In this document: piece after piece, positions 17,472-25,863 of the stretch | How the letters are laid out: each line of letters opens with the position of its first letter | Numbering within the stretch: position 1 is the stretch's first letter | From: JAMXLO01 sp963791495 | GTDB lineage: Bacteria > Pseudomonadota > Alphaproteobacteria > Acetobacterales > Acetobacteraceae | Direction: 5' to 3' | Assembly (NCBI GenBank): GCA_963791495.1 | Contig: CAWBST010000027.1 | Coordinates: forward strand, 248,001 to 312,000 | Length of the DNA stretch: 64,000 nt | The notes under the pieces: model-generated | What the model saw: the letters and a program-made list of their open reading frames with translations, nothing else | What the model was told of the DNA's origin: nothing | Database searches by the model: none | Made by a program: the position numbers and the translations under genes

Positions 17472-18548
17472 CTATGTCAGGAAACTCTCCATCGCTGCCA
17501 GTTCGTCGTCCAGGCCGCGCCGGAACGCCGGGTCCTTCGGTCGCGTGCCAACAAAGCCGGGCTTCGCGTCCAGCCGCCCCCCGGCAAGGCTGACATTGGC
17601 CCAGCCGATGATGTCGTAGCCCCACAGCAGCGGCATGGCGTAGTAGCCGAACCGGCGTTGCTCCGGCCTGGTGTAGGCCTCGAACCGATACTCCCAACCC
17701 CACAGATGCTCGAACCGCCGCCGTTCCCAGACGATCGGATCGAACGGCGCCAGCAGCCGCACCGCCTGAGGCGAGCCGCGTCGCGCGGCACCGCCAGCCA
17801 GCCAGTAGTATCGTTCGCCGTCGACCTCGCCGCTCTCCACTTCGCCGGACGCGAGGAGCGCAGCCACTGTCTGCCGCCATCCACCGACACCGGGCGCACC
17901 GCGGCCCAGCAGGCCGAAGGTAGCGGCGAGCCCCGCCTCGGCCAGCGGTGCCAGTATGCCGATCGCCAGCAGAGCAATGCGCCGGCCGCGCTCCCCGGGC
18001 GGCAATGGTTCGACCGGCAGAGACGCGGCCTCATAGACGCGGATACCATCGCGCCGCCCTGCGACACGCAGCAGACCGTGGTAGTGCAGGCTCTGCAACG
18101 CCCGGGTCGTGGCCTTGGAGAACCCGCCCCAGCCGTTGACCGCCCGCTCGCGGCCGAAACGCTGTTCCAGGTCGGCCGGGTGTGTCGGCCCCTGGTCGCG
18201 CACAAAGGCCAGAACCGCGGCCGCAAGCTCGCCAGGCACCTGCCACCGCCCCGAGGTCTCCAGATCGCGCGGATGCAGCAGCCGGTGGGTGTCGCGCGGC
18301 ATGAAGCCGTAGGCGTAGAAGAAATCCTCCTCCAGCCCGAGCCGGCCGAAGCGGCGTTCCAGGTCGCCCGCCCGATAGCCAGCCACACGATGCCGCAGGA
18401 TCAGATCCTGGGCGCGCGCCGGCGCCCGAATCGGATCGGCCTGCACGAAGCCCGCCACGCCGATCGCCCGCGCCAGCGTCGTCGGCGGCGGCAGCGAACC
18501 GAGCACCGCCTGACGGCGCAGAGCCTCGATGGTGAGTTTGCCGGCCAT
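17472..18548 (-). CDS. YcaQ/AlkZ-like winged-helix DNA glycosylase
   Basis: 358 aa member of the HTH_42 family that excises alkylated bases and unhooks interstrand crosslinks. The catalytic Q-x-D type motif is visible as FVQADPI (Gln36, Asp38), followed by ARAQDLILRHR and DFFYAYGFMPRD. The winged-helix repeats run through the middle (HPADLEQRFGRERAVNGWGG). The C-terminus has ERRRFEHLWGWEYRFEAYT and GYYAMPLLWG, typical of the family. The Asp in the motif places it nearer the YcaQ-like group than the AlkZ group. It starts six bases after the arsenate-reductase-like gene. Confidence 0.88.
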   Translation of the reverse strand: MAGKLTIEALRRQAVLGSLPPPTTLARAIGVAGFVQADPIRAPARAQDLILRHRVAGYRAGDLERRFGRLGLEEDFFYAYGFMPRDTHRLLHPRDLETSGRWQVPGELAAAVLAFVRDQGPTHPADLEQRFGRERAVNGWGGFSKATTRALQSLHYHGLLRVAGRRDGIRVYEAASLPVEPLPPGERGRRIALLAIGILAPLAEAGLAATFGLLGRGAPGVGGWRQTVAALLASGEVESGEVDGERYYWLAGGAARRGSPQAVRLLAPFDPIVWERRRFEHLWGWEYRFEAYTRPEQRRFGYYAMPLLWGYDIIGWANVSLAGGRLDAKPGFVGTRPKDPAFRRGLDDELAAMESFLT

Positions 18549-18553
18549 CCAAT

Positions 18554-18934
18554 TCAGCGCGCGGACAGTACCTCGTGTACTCGCTCGGCCGGCCGGCACA
18601 GGCGCACGCCGCGCGGTCCGATCACCACCGGCCGCTCCATCAGGATCGGATGCGCCAGGATCGCGCCGATCAGCTCCTCGTCCGACTTGGCCTTGTCATC
18701 CAGGCCCATGGCGTCGTACGGCGTGCCACGCCGCCGCAGCAGTTGGCGAGCCGTTATGTGCATGCTCCGCAGCATGCTGAGAAGTTCCTGCCGGGTGGGC
18801 GGCATCTTCAGGTACTCGATCACCTGTGGCTCGACACCTGCCTCGCGGATCATGCCCAGCACCTTGCGTGACGTGGCGCAGGACGGGTTGTGGTAGATCA
18901 CCACCTCGGGTTTAGCGGATTTTGCGCGCGCCAT
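18554..18934 (-). CDS. ArsC-family arsenate reductase / Spx-like protein
   Basis: 126 aa thioredoxin-fold protein of the glutaredoxin-dependent ArsC family. The catalytic Cys19 lies in HNPSCATSRKVL; the family pattern is HNPxCGTSR, so the Gly is replaced by Ala. The Arg-rich C-terminal half includes ILMERPVVIGPRGVRLCRP, matching the RPIV segment that binds oxyanion. ATG 18934 has GGGAGA upstream. No ars operon surrounds it, so a general redox role is as likely as arsenate reduction. Confidence 0.88.
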   Translation of the reverse strand: MARAKSAKPEVVIYHNPSCATSRKVLGMIREAGVEPQVIEYLKMPPTRQELLSMLRSMHITARQLLRRRGTPYDAMGLDDKAKSDEELIGAILAHPILMERPVVIGPRGVRLCRPAERVHEVLSAR

Positions 18935-19036
18935 CGGCTGTCTCCCTCGCCACGAGCATAATCCGTCGCCCCCCTTCCCGAAACCCGGATCATCCCCATC
19001 CTTCGCTGGCAAGCCTACCAATAGGGGGAGAAAACC

Positions 19037-19642
19037 GTGTTCGCACGCCTTATGCCGCTCGCACTCGCCGGGTTCCTGTGCGCCGCCACCGCCTTTGCGC
19101 AGAACGCACCGCCTACTCGCATCCGCGGCACCATTGCCGCACTCGATGGCCAGACCCTGAGCATCAACACGCGCGAAGGATCGAAGGTCGACGTCCTGCT
19201 GAACGACCCGCTGACGGTATCGACGGTAAAGAAGGTCGATCTGGCCGACATCAAACCAGGTACTTATGTCGGCATCGCCACGCGGACGGCCGCCAACGGT
19301 GAACTGCAGGCGCTCGAAGTGCTGGTGTTCCCGGAGGCGATGCGCGGTGCCAGCGAAGGGCACTACCCGTGGGATCTCGAGCCAGGCAGCATGATGACCA
19401 ACGGCACTGTCACCGGCGCCGTGCAGGCGACATCTGGCCGCGAGCTCAGCATGTCATTCAAGGGCGACACCAACAAGATCATCGTGCCGCCCAGCGTGCC
19501 CATCGTGACGTTTGCGCCCGCGGAGAGGTCCGACCTGAAGCCTGGCGCACCGGTGATGTTCGGCGCGACGAAGAACACTGAGGGCAAACTCGCGGCGAGT
19601 TGGGTCACCGTCGGCAAAGATGGTGTCGCGCCACCAATGTAG
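19037..19642 (+). CDS. Exported beta-strand-rich protein of unknown function
   Basis: 201 aa. A clear Sec signal (LMPLALAGFLCAATAFA, cleavage after AFA near residue 21) is followed by small beta-barrel-like units: IRGTIAALDGQTLSI, DIKPGTYVGIATR, VTGAVQATSGRELSM and DLKPGAPVMFGATK. The pattern of two duplicated modules (about 27-100 and 120-198) resembles DUF5666-type periplasmic OB-like domains. GTG start with GGGGGAG eight bases upstream. It probably sits in the periplasm; the function is unknown. Divergent from the ArsC gene. Confidence 0.72.
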   Translation: MFARLMPLALAGFLCAATAFAQNAPPTRIRGTIAALDGQTLSINTREGSKVDVLLNDPLTVSTVKKVDLADIKPGTYVGIATRTAANGELQALEVLVFPEAMRGASEGHYPWDLEPGSMMTNGTVTGAVQATSGRELSMSFKGDTNKIIVPPSVPIVTFAPAERSDLKPGAPVMFGATKNTEGKLAASWVTVGKDGVAPPM

Positions 19643-19650
19643 CACAGAAT

Positions 19651-19712
19651 GTCGCCTCTCCCGCATGCGGGAGAGGTCGGTGCGAAGCGCCGGGTGAGGG
19701 CGTAGCAGTGCT
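19651..19712 (+). repeat. REP-like palindrome downstream of exported protein gene
   Basis: A perfect 22-bp palindrome at 19655-19676 (CCTCTCCCGCA / TGCGGGAGAGG) followed by GTGCGAAGCGCCGGGTGAGGG. It differs from the C/G-run family elsewhere in the window. It lies just after the stop at 19642 and could act as a transcription end or as a dispersed repeat. Confidence 0.65.
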
Positions 19713-20120
19713 CGTGATGAGGTTGGCCACGAGGGAAGTATGAGCCAATAATAGGCAGCCGAGCTGACTGCGGCAGCCCAATATTATCCAAGGCCACCCT
19801 AATTCCCGCCTTAAGACATCAATATATTGGTTGCAATTGCCAATATACCGGCATGAGCGGTTGGCAAGTCAAAGCGCGCTGCACTGCAGAGCGCGATCGA
19901 TCAGATGCGTGATCTCATCTCCGACCGAGATGCCACGTGAGAGGCAACAACGCGTCCGCAACAACCTGCTTGTTGTGGTGCGTCCTTCCAGGCAAGTGCC
20001 GCTTTACCTCAATGCGCCATCTGTGCAATCGAATGGCACCGGCGTTTTCAGGCTGGCTGACGTTCTGCCGATCGCATAAGAATATCGGAGCCGCTCCGCC
20101 ATGACATAATGGAGGCTCTG
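19713..20120. other. Gene-free AT-rich spacer
   Basis: About 400 bp without a convincing coding region. GC content falls markedly from about 19790 onward compared with the flanking genes. It holds the inverted repeat at 19823-19847 and presumably the promoter of the PhyH gene. I see nothing else I can support. Confidence 0.55.
19823..19847 (+). promoter_or_regulatory. 8-bp inverted repeat, possible operator
   Basis: TATATTGG and CCAATATA are perfect inverted repeats separated by nine bases (TTGCAATTG), in an AT-rich spacer about 275 bp upstream of the PhyH gene. The size and symmetry suit a dimeric regulator; nothing identifies which one. Confidence 0.4.
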
Positions 20121-21068
20121 ATGCCCGGCTCATTCCAGCCCGACGTGACACTGCCCGCACTTTGGACCGACCGGCCAAACTGGCTGAACCATCTGCGCGC
20201 CCTGGCGGCGACCGGGCATATCAATCAGATGGATGCCGATCAGTTGGCGCATTTCGCCGACCACGGCTGGCTTTTGATGGATCGGGCGATCGAGCCTGAA
20301 CTTGTTGACACACTGGTCGACGACATCCGCAACCTGCACCAGCATCCGGGCTATTTCGCCACCACCGATTTTCGCCACAATCGTCCCCAGAAGCTGAACG
20401 GCAATCAGCCCGACGCGCTGGAGAGCATCTTCGACCTCTACGTCAATCTGCAGTCTTCGCGCCACGTCTGCATGCACCCGAAAATCGTGCGCTTCCTCAG
20501 CCTCGTGTTCCAGGCGAGGGTGCTCGCCTTCCAGCAGCTTCTGTTCCAGGTGACCAATGGCCATCAATGGCACCAGGACACGGCCTATGTGGTGGTCAAC
20601 ACACCGACCCTGCTGGTCGCGACCTGGATTGCGCTGCAGGACATCGAGGAAGGCAGCGGAGAACTGGCCTATTACGACCGCAGCCACCGCCTGCCACATT
20701 ACATCTTCAGCAACGGCAGGAAGCACAGCGACGGCGATACCACCAACTATGTGAGCGATCTGGAGGCGGCCTGCCAGACGCGCCAACTGGCGCATCACCG
20801 ATTGCTCGCCAAGAAGGGTGACGTGTTCTTCTGGACCGCGGACCTCGTGCACCGTAGCCATCCGCCCACGCTGCCGTCTGGCACGCCGCGGCTTTCCTGC
20901 GTGACGCACTACTGCCCCGCGACCTCGATGCCGCATTGGTTCGGCGAATCGGACAAGCGCGGCGTCGAGTCGTATTGGGACGCGGGAGGCTTCGCCAGCT
21001 CGTTCTATACGCTGCCCAATCTCAGCCAGATGGTCCGGCCGGTTCCACGGTGGGAGTTCTATAGCTGA
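20121..21068 (+). CDS. Phytanoyl-CoA dioxygenase (PhyH) family protein
   Basis: 315 aa non-heme Fe(II)/2-oxoglutarate oxygenase. His151 and Asp153 in QWHQDTAYV and a distal His in ADLVHRSHPP form the expected iron facial triad. GSGELAYYDRSHRLPHY is the typical mid-domain segment. I choose ATG 20121, which has GGAGG five bases upstream, over ATG 20109. It stands alone between two AT-rich spacers, beside a secreted RTX protein, which suggests acquisition by transfer (inference). Likely a secondary-metabolite or lipid hydroxylase; substrate unknown. Confidence 0.9.
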   Translation: MPGSFQPDVTLPALWTDRPNWLNHLRALAATGHINQMDADQLAHFADHGWLLMDRAIEPELVDTLVDDIRNLHQHPGYFATTDFRHNRPQKLNGNQPDALESIFDLYVNLQSSRHVCMHPKIVRFLSLVFQARVLAFQQLLFQVTNGHQWHQDTAYVVVNTPTLLVATWIALQDIEEGSGELAYYDRSHRLPHYIFSNGRKHSDGDTTNYVSDLEAACQTRQLAHHRLLAKKGDVFFWTADLVHRSHPPTLPSGTPRLSCVTHYCPATSMPHWFGESDKRGVESYWDAGGFASSFYTLPNLSQMVRPVPRWEFYS

Positions 21069-21332
21069 GCAGTGTCCGGCCGCGGATTGCGTGTTTCGGC
21101 ACCCCGCAAAGGTTAATATTAATATATTACCGCTGACTCCACGCCGAATCAGCGATTTAACGAAGCATAGACGGAATGCAGACCAGAAAGTCGCTATTGA
21201 TTTGAAAAAATAGCACCGTTGTACGCGGACATTATCGCGCCATTGACGGATCGCTATCGGTCTGTCGGGTATCAGGCGTGTCACGCAATTGCACTGATCC
21301 GCATCCAAGCACAGGACCAGGGGGAGCAAGAC
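21069..21332. other. AT-rich spacer upstream of RTX gene
   Basis: 264 bp of AT-rich DNA including GGTTAATATTAATATATTACC-like sequence near 21112-21132 and TTGATTTGAAAAAATAGC near 21197. It should carry the promoter of the RTX gene. I cannot pick a single -35/-10 pair with confidence. Confidence 0.45.
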
Positions 21333-22625
21333 ATGGCGACCGTGACTGTTTCCGGTTCACACGGCCAAACCGTGACTCTCAATTTCGACACGAACGCCAA
21401 CGCGGCGCTCGCAGGGCAGCTCGCAGCGGCAATCACCGCCGGCGTGGAGATCGGCAGCATCGTGCCGGTCGACCGCGCCGGCATGTCGCCGCCACCATTG
21501 GATCCCGGCAAGACCGGCGAACTCGTCCAACAGACCGATGGATTGACGAACCTGCGGCCTGGCTACAAAGCGGTGGTGAATACCGCCAATGAGGCGGTGA
21601 TATTCGGCTCGGGCGATGCCGATAAATCGGTGCTGTCGAGCACCGGCAACCTTTCGTTCTTCGCGACCGGTGGCTCCGGCACCGTGGTCGCGGGCGGCGG
21701 CAACAACCGCATCGTCATACCCGGCGACGACAATGGCGACTGGTCGATCAACACCGGCAACGGCGATGACACCGTGCTCGCGCTGGGCGGCGGCGACGAC
21801 TCGATCGCCGCCGGGGGCGGGCGCAATGCCATCGAACTTGGCAGCGGGAAGTCGGCAGTTCAGACCACCGGCGATGACACCGTGAACGCCAGCAGCGGAT
21901 CGGAGACAATCGCTGCTTTCGGCACGGGCCAGGACCTGATCTATGGCCACAGCAGCCAACTCTTCTACGTCGGCAACAGTGGCACGTCGGCAACTGTCTT
22001 CGGGGGCACCGGCAGCGACACGTTCTTCGGCGGCGGTGGGCCAGACCTCGTCTATGGCGGCACCGATGGCAACAACTACCTGTTTGCCGGCACCGGTCAG
22101 GCGACGCTGTTCGGTGGTGGCAACGGCGACCAGTTGTATGCGGCGGGTGGCCAGGCGCAGGTCCTCCACGCCGGCTCCGGGACTGAGACGCTATCGACCA
22201 AATTCGCCTTCGGTCAGGATACGGTGTTCACGGGGACCGGCTCCTACGACGTTACCGCTGGTCAGGGTGACGACACCTTCGTCTTTGCCAGCACCCTGGG
22301 CGGCGGCAGCTCGACAATCACCGGCTTCGGCCTCGGCGTCGATAAGATCGACCTGCAGGGCTACGGCAAGAACGAGGCCGCGAATGCGCTGAGGCACCAG
22401 CAGACTGATGGCACGTCGAGCACCATCAAGCTGTCAGACAACACCACGATCACCTTCGCCGGCATCAGCAGTCTGACCGCAGGCGACTTCATCACCACCG
22501 GCGGCGGCAGTGGCGGCGGCGGCAGCGATCAAGGCAACAACGGCGGCAATGGCAAGGGCCATGGCAGTCAGAGTGGCGACGACCTCAACCATATGAAGGA
22601 CGCAGTGTTCAAGCCGAATTCCTGA
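21333..22625 (+). CDS. RTX-type calcium-binding secreted protein
   Basis: 430 aa, rich in Gly, Asp and Asn. The N-terminal domain (1-60) starts TVTVSGSHGQTVTLNF. Loose beta-roll repeats then run from about 90 to 330: GGGDDSIAAGGGRNAI, GTGSDTFFGGGGPDLVYGG, GQGDDTFVF. The usual C-terminal segment is TITGFGLGVDKIDLQGYG...LTAGDF. No Sec signal is present, which fits type I secretion. Unusually, a Gly/Ser/Asn linker and a polar tail (about 50 residues) follow the point where such proteins normally stop. ATG 21333 is preceded by GGGGGAGC. No type I transporter is next to it. Confidence 0.85.
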   Translation: MATVTVSGSHGQTVTLNFDTNANAALAGQLAAAITAGVEIGSIVPVDRAGMSPPPLDPGKTGELVQQTDGLTNLRPGYKAVVNTANEAVIFGSGDADKSVLSSTGNLSFFATGGSGTVVAGGGNNRIVIPGDDNGDWSINTGNGDDTVLALGGGDDSIAAGGGRNAIELGSGKSAVQTTGDDTVNASSGSETIAAFGTGQDLIYGHSSQLFYVGNSGTSATVFGGTGSDTFFGGGGPDLVYGGTDGNNYLFAGTGQATLFGGGNGDQLYAAGGQAQVLHAGSGTETLSTKFAFGQDTVFTGTGSYDVTAGQGDDTFVFASTLGGGSSTITGFGLGVDKIDLQGYGKNEAANALRHQQTDGTSSTIKLSDNTTITFAGISSLTAGDFITTGGGSGGGGSDQGNNGGNGKGHGSQSGDDLNHMKDAVFKPNS

Positions 22626-22638
22626 ACCTGGCCAGGCT

Positions 22639-22668
22639 CCACCTCGCCCAATGACGTGGGCGAGGTGG
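22639..22668 (+). terminator. Hairpin terminator after RTX gene
   Basis: CCACCTCGCCC and GGGCGAGGTGG form a perfect 11-bp stem with an eight-base loop, 14 bp after the RTX stop codon and before the ABC gene. There is no T run, so efficiency is uncertain. Confidence 0.65.
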
Positions 22669-22717
22669 CCTTCGTGACGATTGCCGGCGCCTCCGCCGCG
22701 ATGGCAGTCTGGCAGCC

Positions 22718-23836
22718 ATGGCGACCCTCGAACTCAGTGGCCTGCGCAAGAGCTTCGGCCTGATCGATGTGCTGCACGGCATCGACCTGGCGCTCGCCGA
22801 TGGCGAGATGCTGGTCATCGTCGGCGCGTCGGGCTGTGGCAAGTCGACCCTGTTGCGTCTGGTCGCCGGGCTGGAGCGTCCAACCGCCGGCCGCGTGCTA
22901 ATCGATGGGCACGACGTGACCGGCCTCGACCCATCGGAACGCGACATCGCCATGGTGTTCCAGAACTACGCGCTCTATCCGCACATGAGCGTATTCGACA
23001 ACATGGCGTACGGCCTTCGCATCCGTGGCCTGTCGCGCGATGACATACGCCGGCGCGTCGACGAGGCCGCAGACCTGCTCGGTCTCGGCGCGCTGTTGGA
23101 ACGCAAGCCGCGGCAGCTCTCGGGTGGTCAGCGGCAGCGCGTGGCGATGGGACGCGCGATCGTGCGCCATCCCAAGCTGTTCCTGTTCGACGAACCGCTG
23201 TCCAATCTGGACGCCAAGCTGCGTCTGGCGATGCGCGCCGAGATCCGCCGGCTGCAGCGCAGGCTGGGCGTCACCAGCCTGTACGTGACTCACGACCAGG
23301 TGGAGGCAATGACGCTGGGCGACCGGCTGCTGGTCCTGCACCTTGGCCGGCCGGCGCAGCTTGCCACGCCAATGGAGGTGTTCGCCCGCCCCGCCGACAC
23401 CTACGTCGCCGGCTTCATCGGCGCGCCGACGATGAACTTCCTGCCCGGCGAACTGGCGCGCGGCGGCACCGCGGCGCAGCTTACGGCTGGCCTGTTGCTG
23501 CCATTCGCCGACGGAAGACGCCCGGGCAACGACGGCGACCGGCTCATCATCGGCGTCCGTCCTGAGCACCTGATCGCTGGCGCCGGGCTCGACCTCGCGA
23601 TTGACCTCATCGAGCCGCTCGGGTCTGAGACCCTGGTGCACGGACACCTTCCCGGCGGGGAGGACCAGTCGCTGACGGTCAAGCTGGCCGGACCCGCCCC
23701 TGCTGACGATCGGCTCGCCGTGGCGCCGCAGCCTGAGCATCTGCACGTGTTCGACGAGACCTCGGGGCGGCGAATCGACCCGATCGGTGAAGAAACTTCG
23801 GTGCCGCGGCTTGCTGCCCTGGGCACGGCTGACTAG
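22718..23836 (+). CDS. ABC transporter ATP-binding protein, UgpC/MsmK type
   Basis: 372 aa ATPase of the carbohydrate-importer (CUT1) class. Walker A GASGCGKST, Q-loop FQNYALYPHMSV, signature LSGGQRQRVAMGRA, Walker B LFLFDEPLSNLDAKLR and the switch His in YVTHDQVEAMT are all present; a TOBE domain forms the C-terminal 120 residues. No permease or binding protein is adjacent. The CUT1 permease and binding-protein genes at 35.0-38.2 kb lack an ATPase, so this protein may energise them, as MsmK-type ATPases can serve several importers (inference). Confidence 0.94.
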   Translation: MATLELSGLRKSFGLIDVLHGIDLALADGEMLVIVGASGCGKSTLLRLVAGLERPTAGRVLIDGHDVTGLDPSERDIAMVFQNYALYPHMSVFDNMAYGLRIRGLSRDDIRRRVDEAADLLGLGALLERKPRQLSGGQRQRVAMGRAIVRHPKLFLFDEPLSNLDAKLRLAMRAEIRRLQRRLGVTSLYVTHDQVEAMTLGDRLLVLHLGRPAQLATPMEVFARPADTYVAGFIGAPTMNFLPGELARGGTAAQLTAGLLLPFADGRRPGNDGDRLIIGVRPEHLIAGAGLDLAIDLIEPLGSETLVHGHLPGGEDQSLTVKLAGPAPADDRLAVAPQPEHLHVFDETSGRRIDPIGEETSVPRLAALGTAD

Positions 23837-23871
23837 GGTTCCCAGCCGTTACGAAAGGGGTGCCGATTCGC

Positions 23872-24234
23872 ATGCCCGCGGCTCCGGCCATGTCCGTCCC
23901 GGCGATCAGCCCGGGCGAGATGCAGCTTCTGCTTTCGCGTACCGGGCTGGTGCTGAACCCTGGCCAGGTTGCCGACCTCGTGCTTGCCTGGCGGCAGGTG
24001 GCGGGACTGATCGCGGCCATGCCGCATGACCGGCCGCTCGCCGACGACATGGCCTGCACATTCCGGCTGCCACCGCCCTCCGGCACGGCCGTGTCGGTGC
24101 AGCCTGCGCGGACGGCCGCGAAGCCCAAGGCCAGATTACCGGCCAAGCCCAAGGCCAAGGCTGCGGCCAAGCCCGCGCCGAAGCGACGCGCCGCCCGGCC
24201 AGTCGCCCGCAAGCCCGCCCGTCGTGGGCGATGA
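23872..24234 (+). CDS. AtzG-like small subunit with basic Ala/Pro/Lys tail
   Basis: 120 aa. Residues about 18-62 (LVLNPGQVADLVLAWRQVAG then ADDMACTFRLPP) resemble the AtzG-like/DUF4089 domain, a GatC-like partner that stabilises amidases of the AtzE type. The remaining C-terminal half is a low-complexity tail of alternating Lys/Ala/Pro/Arg, like histone H1. It overlaps the amidase start by four bases (ATGA), the arrangement expected for a subunit pair. ATG 23872 is preceded by GAAAGGGG. The domain match is by eye and needs a profile search. Confidence 0.65.
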   Translation: MPAAPAMSVPAISPGEMQLLLSRTGLVLNPGQVADLVLAWRQVAGLIAAMPHDRPLADDMACTFRLPPPSGTAVSVQPARTAAKPKARLPAKPKAKAAAKPAPKRRAARPVARKPARRGR

Positions 24235-25625
24235 CAGGCCCCGCACGCCCCTTTCTTACCATTGCTGAGGCCAGCCGCCTGATCGCCGCGAAGCGGTTGT
24301 CGCCGGTGGAGCTCGTGAAGGAACTGCTGGCGCGGATCGAGGCCAAGGACCCGCAGCTGAGCGCTTTCCTGTTGGTGACCGAGCGCCAGGCGCTGACCGC
24401 CGCGCGCGCTGCCGAAAGGGCCGTGATGGCCGGGAAGCGATCGCCGCTGCTCGGCATTCCACTGGCCTACAAGGACATCTACGAGACAGCCGGCGTGCGC
24501 ACCACGGCGCATTCCCGCATCCTCGCCGACAACGTGCCGAAGCAGGACGCCGAAACGATCCGGCGGCTGCACGCCGACGGCGCGGTGATGCTGGGCAAGC
24601 TGGCGACCCACGAGTTCGCCATCGGTGGGCCGGCGTTCGACCTGCCCTGGCCGCCGGCACGCAATCCCTGGGACACGCGGCGCTACACGGGCGGGTCCAG
24701 CTCAGGATCGGGCGCCGCCGTGGCGGCCGGGCTTGCGCTCGGGGCACTCGGCTCCGACACCGGCGGATCGATCCGGCTGCCGGCGGCCTATTGCGGCATC
24801 GCGGGCATCAAGCCGACGCCCGGGCTGGTGTCGCGCCGCGGCGTGATCCCGTTGGCACCCAGCCTGGACACCGCAGGCCCGATGGCATGGACTGCGCAGG
24901 ATTGCGCCATCCTGCTCGATGCGTTGGCTGGCCATGACCCGGCCGATCCGGCCTCGGTTCCCGGCCCCCAGGTGTCCTATGCCACCGCAATCGCGGCGCC
25001 GCTGCGTGGCCTGCGCGTCGGGCTGCTGCGGCGGTTCTACGAGCACGATGTGCCCGCCTCGCCCGAGATGCTGCAGATGATGAGCCGCGCCGCCACCATC
25101 CTGCGCGGTCTCGGCTGCCGGGTGGAGGACGCGACGCTGCCCGCGGTGCAGGAATACAACGCAGTCGGACGGGTGATCATCTCGTCCGAGGCCTACGCGT
25201 TGCACGAGGCGATGCTGAAGACCCGGTTGGCGGACTACTCGCGCGTGTTCCGGGTGCGTGTGCTGGCAGGCGCCCTGGTCCGCGCGGCGGACTACATCGC
25301 CGCGCAGCGCAGGCGCACCGACCTGATCACCGCGACCGCGCAGGCGTTCGAACGGTTCGACGTGCTGATCACCGCGCCGACCGGCGGCACCGCGCCGCTG
25401 CTGACCGAACAGCGACCGGATGACGGGTTTGCCCGGCCGCTGCTCACCACGGTGGCGAATGTCGCGGCGGTGCCGTCGATGGTGGTGTGCGGCGGCTTCA
25501 CCCCCGCCGGTTTGCCTCTGGGCCTGGAGATCATGGGACCGGCCTGGGGCGACGCGACCGTGCTGCGCGTCGGGCACCATTTCGAACAGGCCGCGGGAAA
25601 TCGGGGGCGGCGACCCGATATTTGA
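24231..25625 (+). CDS. Amidase (amidase-signature family)
   Basis: 464 aa with the Ser-cisSer-Lys triad: Lys81 (LAYKDIYET), Ser156 in GGSSSGSG, and Ser180 in GSDTGGSIRLPAAYCG. The order and length match AtzE/GatA-type amidases. The overlapping upstream gene looks like an AtzG-type small subunit, which suggests an amide or biuret-like hydrolase rather than the tRNA amidotransferase, as no gatB or gatC is present. Cytoplasmic. Substrate not determinable. Confidence 0.93.
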   Translation: MTGPARPFLTIAEASRLIAAKRLSPVELVKELLARIEAKDPQLSAFLLVTERQALTAARAAERAVMAGKRSPLLGIPLAYKDIYETAGVRTTAHSRILADNVPKQDAETIRRLHADGAVMLGKLATHEFAIGGPAFDLPWPPARNPWDTRRYTGGSSSGSGAAVAAGLALGALGSDTGGSIRLPAAYCGIAGIKPTPGLVSRRGVIPLAPSLDTAGPMAWTAQDCAILLDALAGHDPADPASVPGPQVSYATAIAAPLRGLRVGLLRRFYEHDVPASPEMLQMMSRAATILRGLGCRVEDATLPAVQEYNAVGRVIISSEAYALHEAMLKTRLADYSRVFRVRVLAGALVRAADYIAAQRRRTDLITATAQAFERFDVLITAPTGGTAPLLTEQRPDDGFARPLLTTVANVAAVPSMVVCGGFTPAGLPLGLEIMGPAWGDATVLRVGHHFEQAAGNRGRRPDI

Positions 25626-25647
25626 CAGGCCACTCAACGCCGCAGGA

Positions 25648-25791
25648 TCAGGCGAGCCTGAAGTCGGCGACGTTGATCGTCGTCGGGCTGATGCCGCTGA
25701 GCCTGATCGAACCAGCGACAGTCACGCCGTCGGCTTGCGTGACGGTGATCAGCACGCTGTTGCTGCGGTTCAGGATGTCGGCCCGGCGCAG
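25648..25791 (-). pseudogene. Remnant of an RTX C-terminal domain
   Basis: A 47-codon open stretch on the minus strand, with a TGA just before it and a TGA after it. It reads LNRSNSVLITVTQADGV, then SIRLSGISPTTINVADFRLA, the final strand pattern of the RTX secretion domain (an -ADF- ending like the neighbouring RTX proteins). It has no start codon and lies 73 bp beyond the stop of the GH114 gene, so it is probably debris of a second RTX gene or a duplicated 3' end. Confidence 0.55.
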
Positions 25792-25818
25792 TCAGCCCTG
25801 CCTGGGCTGGGAGGCGGT

Positions 25819-25846
25819 AGGCGATCATGATAGCCGCTGATCGCCT
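25819..25846 (-). terminator. Hairpin downstream of the GH114 gene
   Basis: AGGCGATCA and TGATCGCCT form a perfect 9-bp stem with a ten-base loop, 17 bp beyond the reconstructed stop at 25864-25866. No T run follows. Confidence 0.5.
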
Positions 25847-25863
25847 CCGCGGACACCTCGGCG

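Noticed and set aside
24120..24231. Histone H1-like DNA-binding gene
   Set aside because: The Lys/Ala/Pro tail is only half of a protein whose head and position fit an amidase partner.
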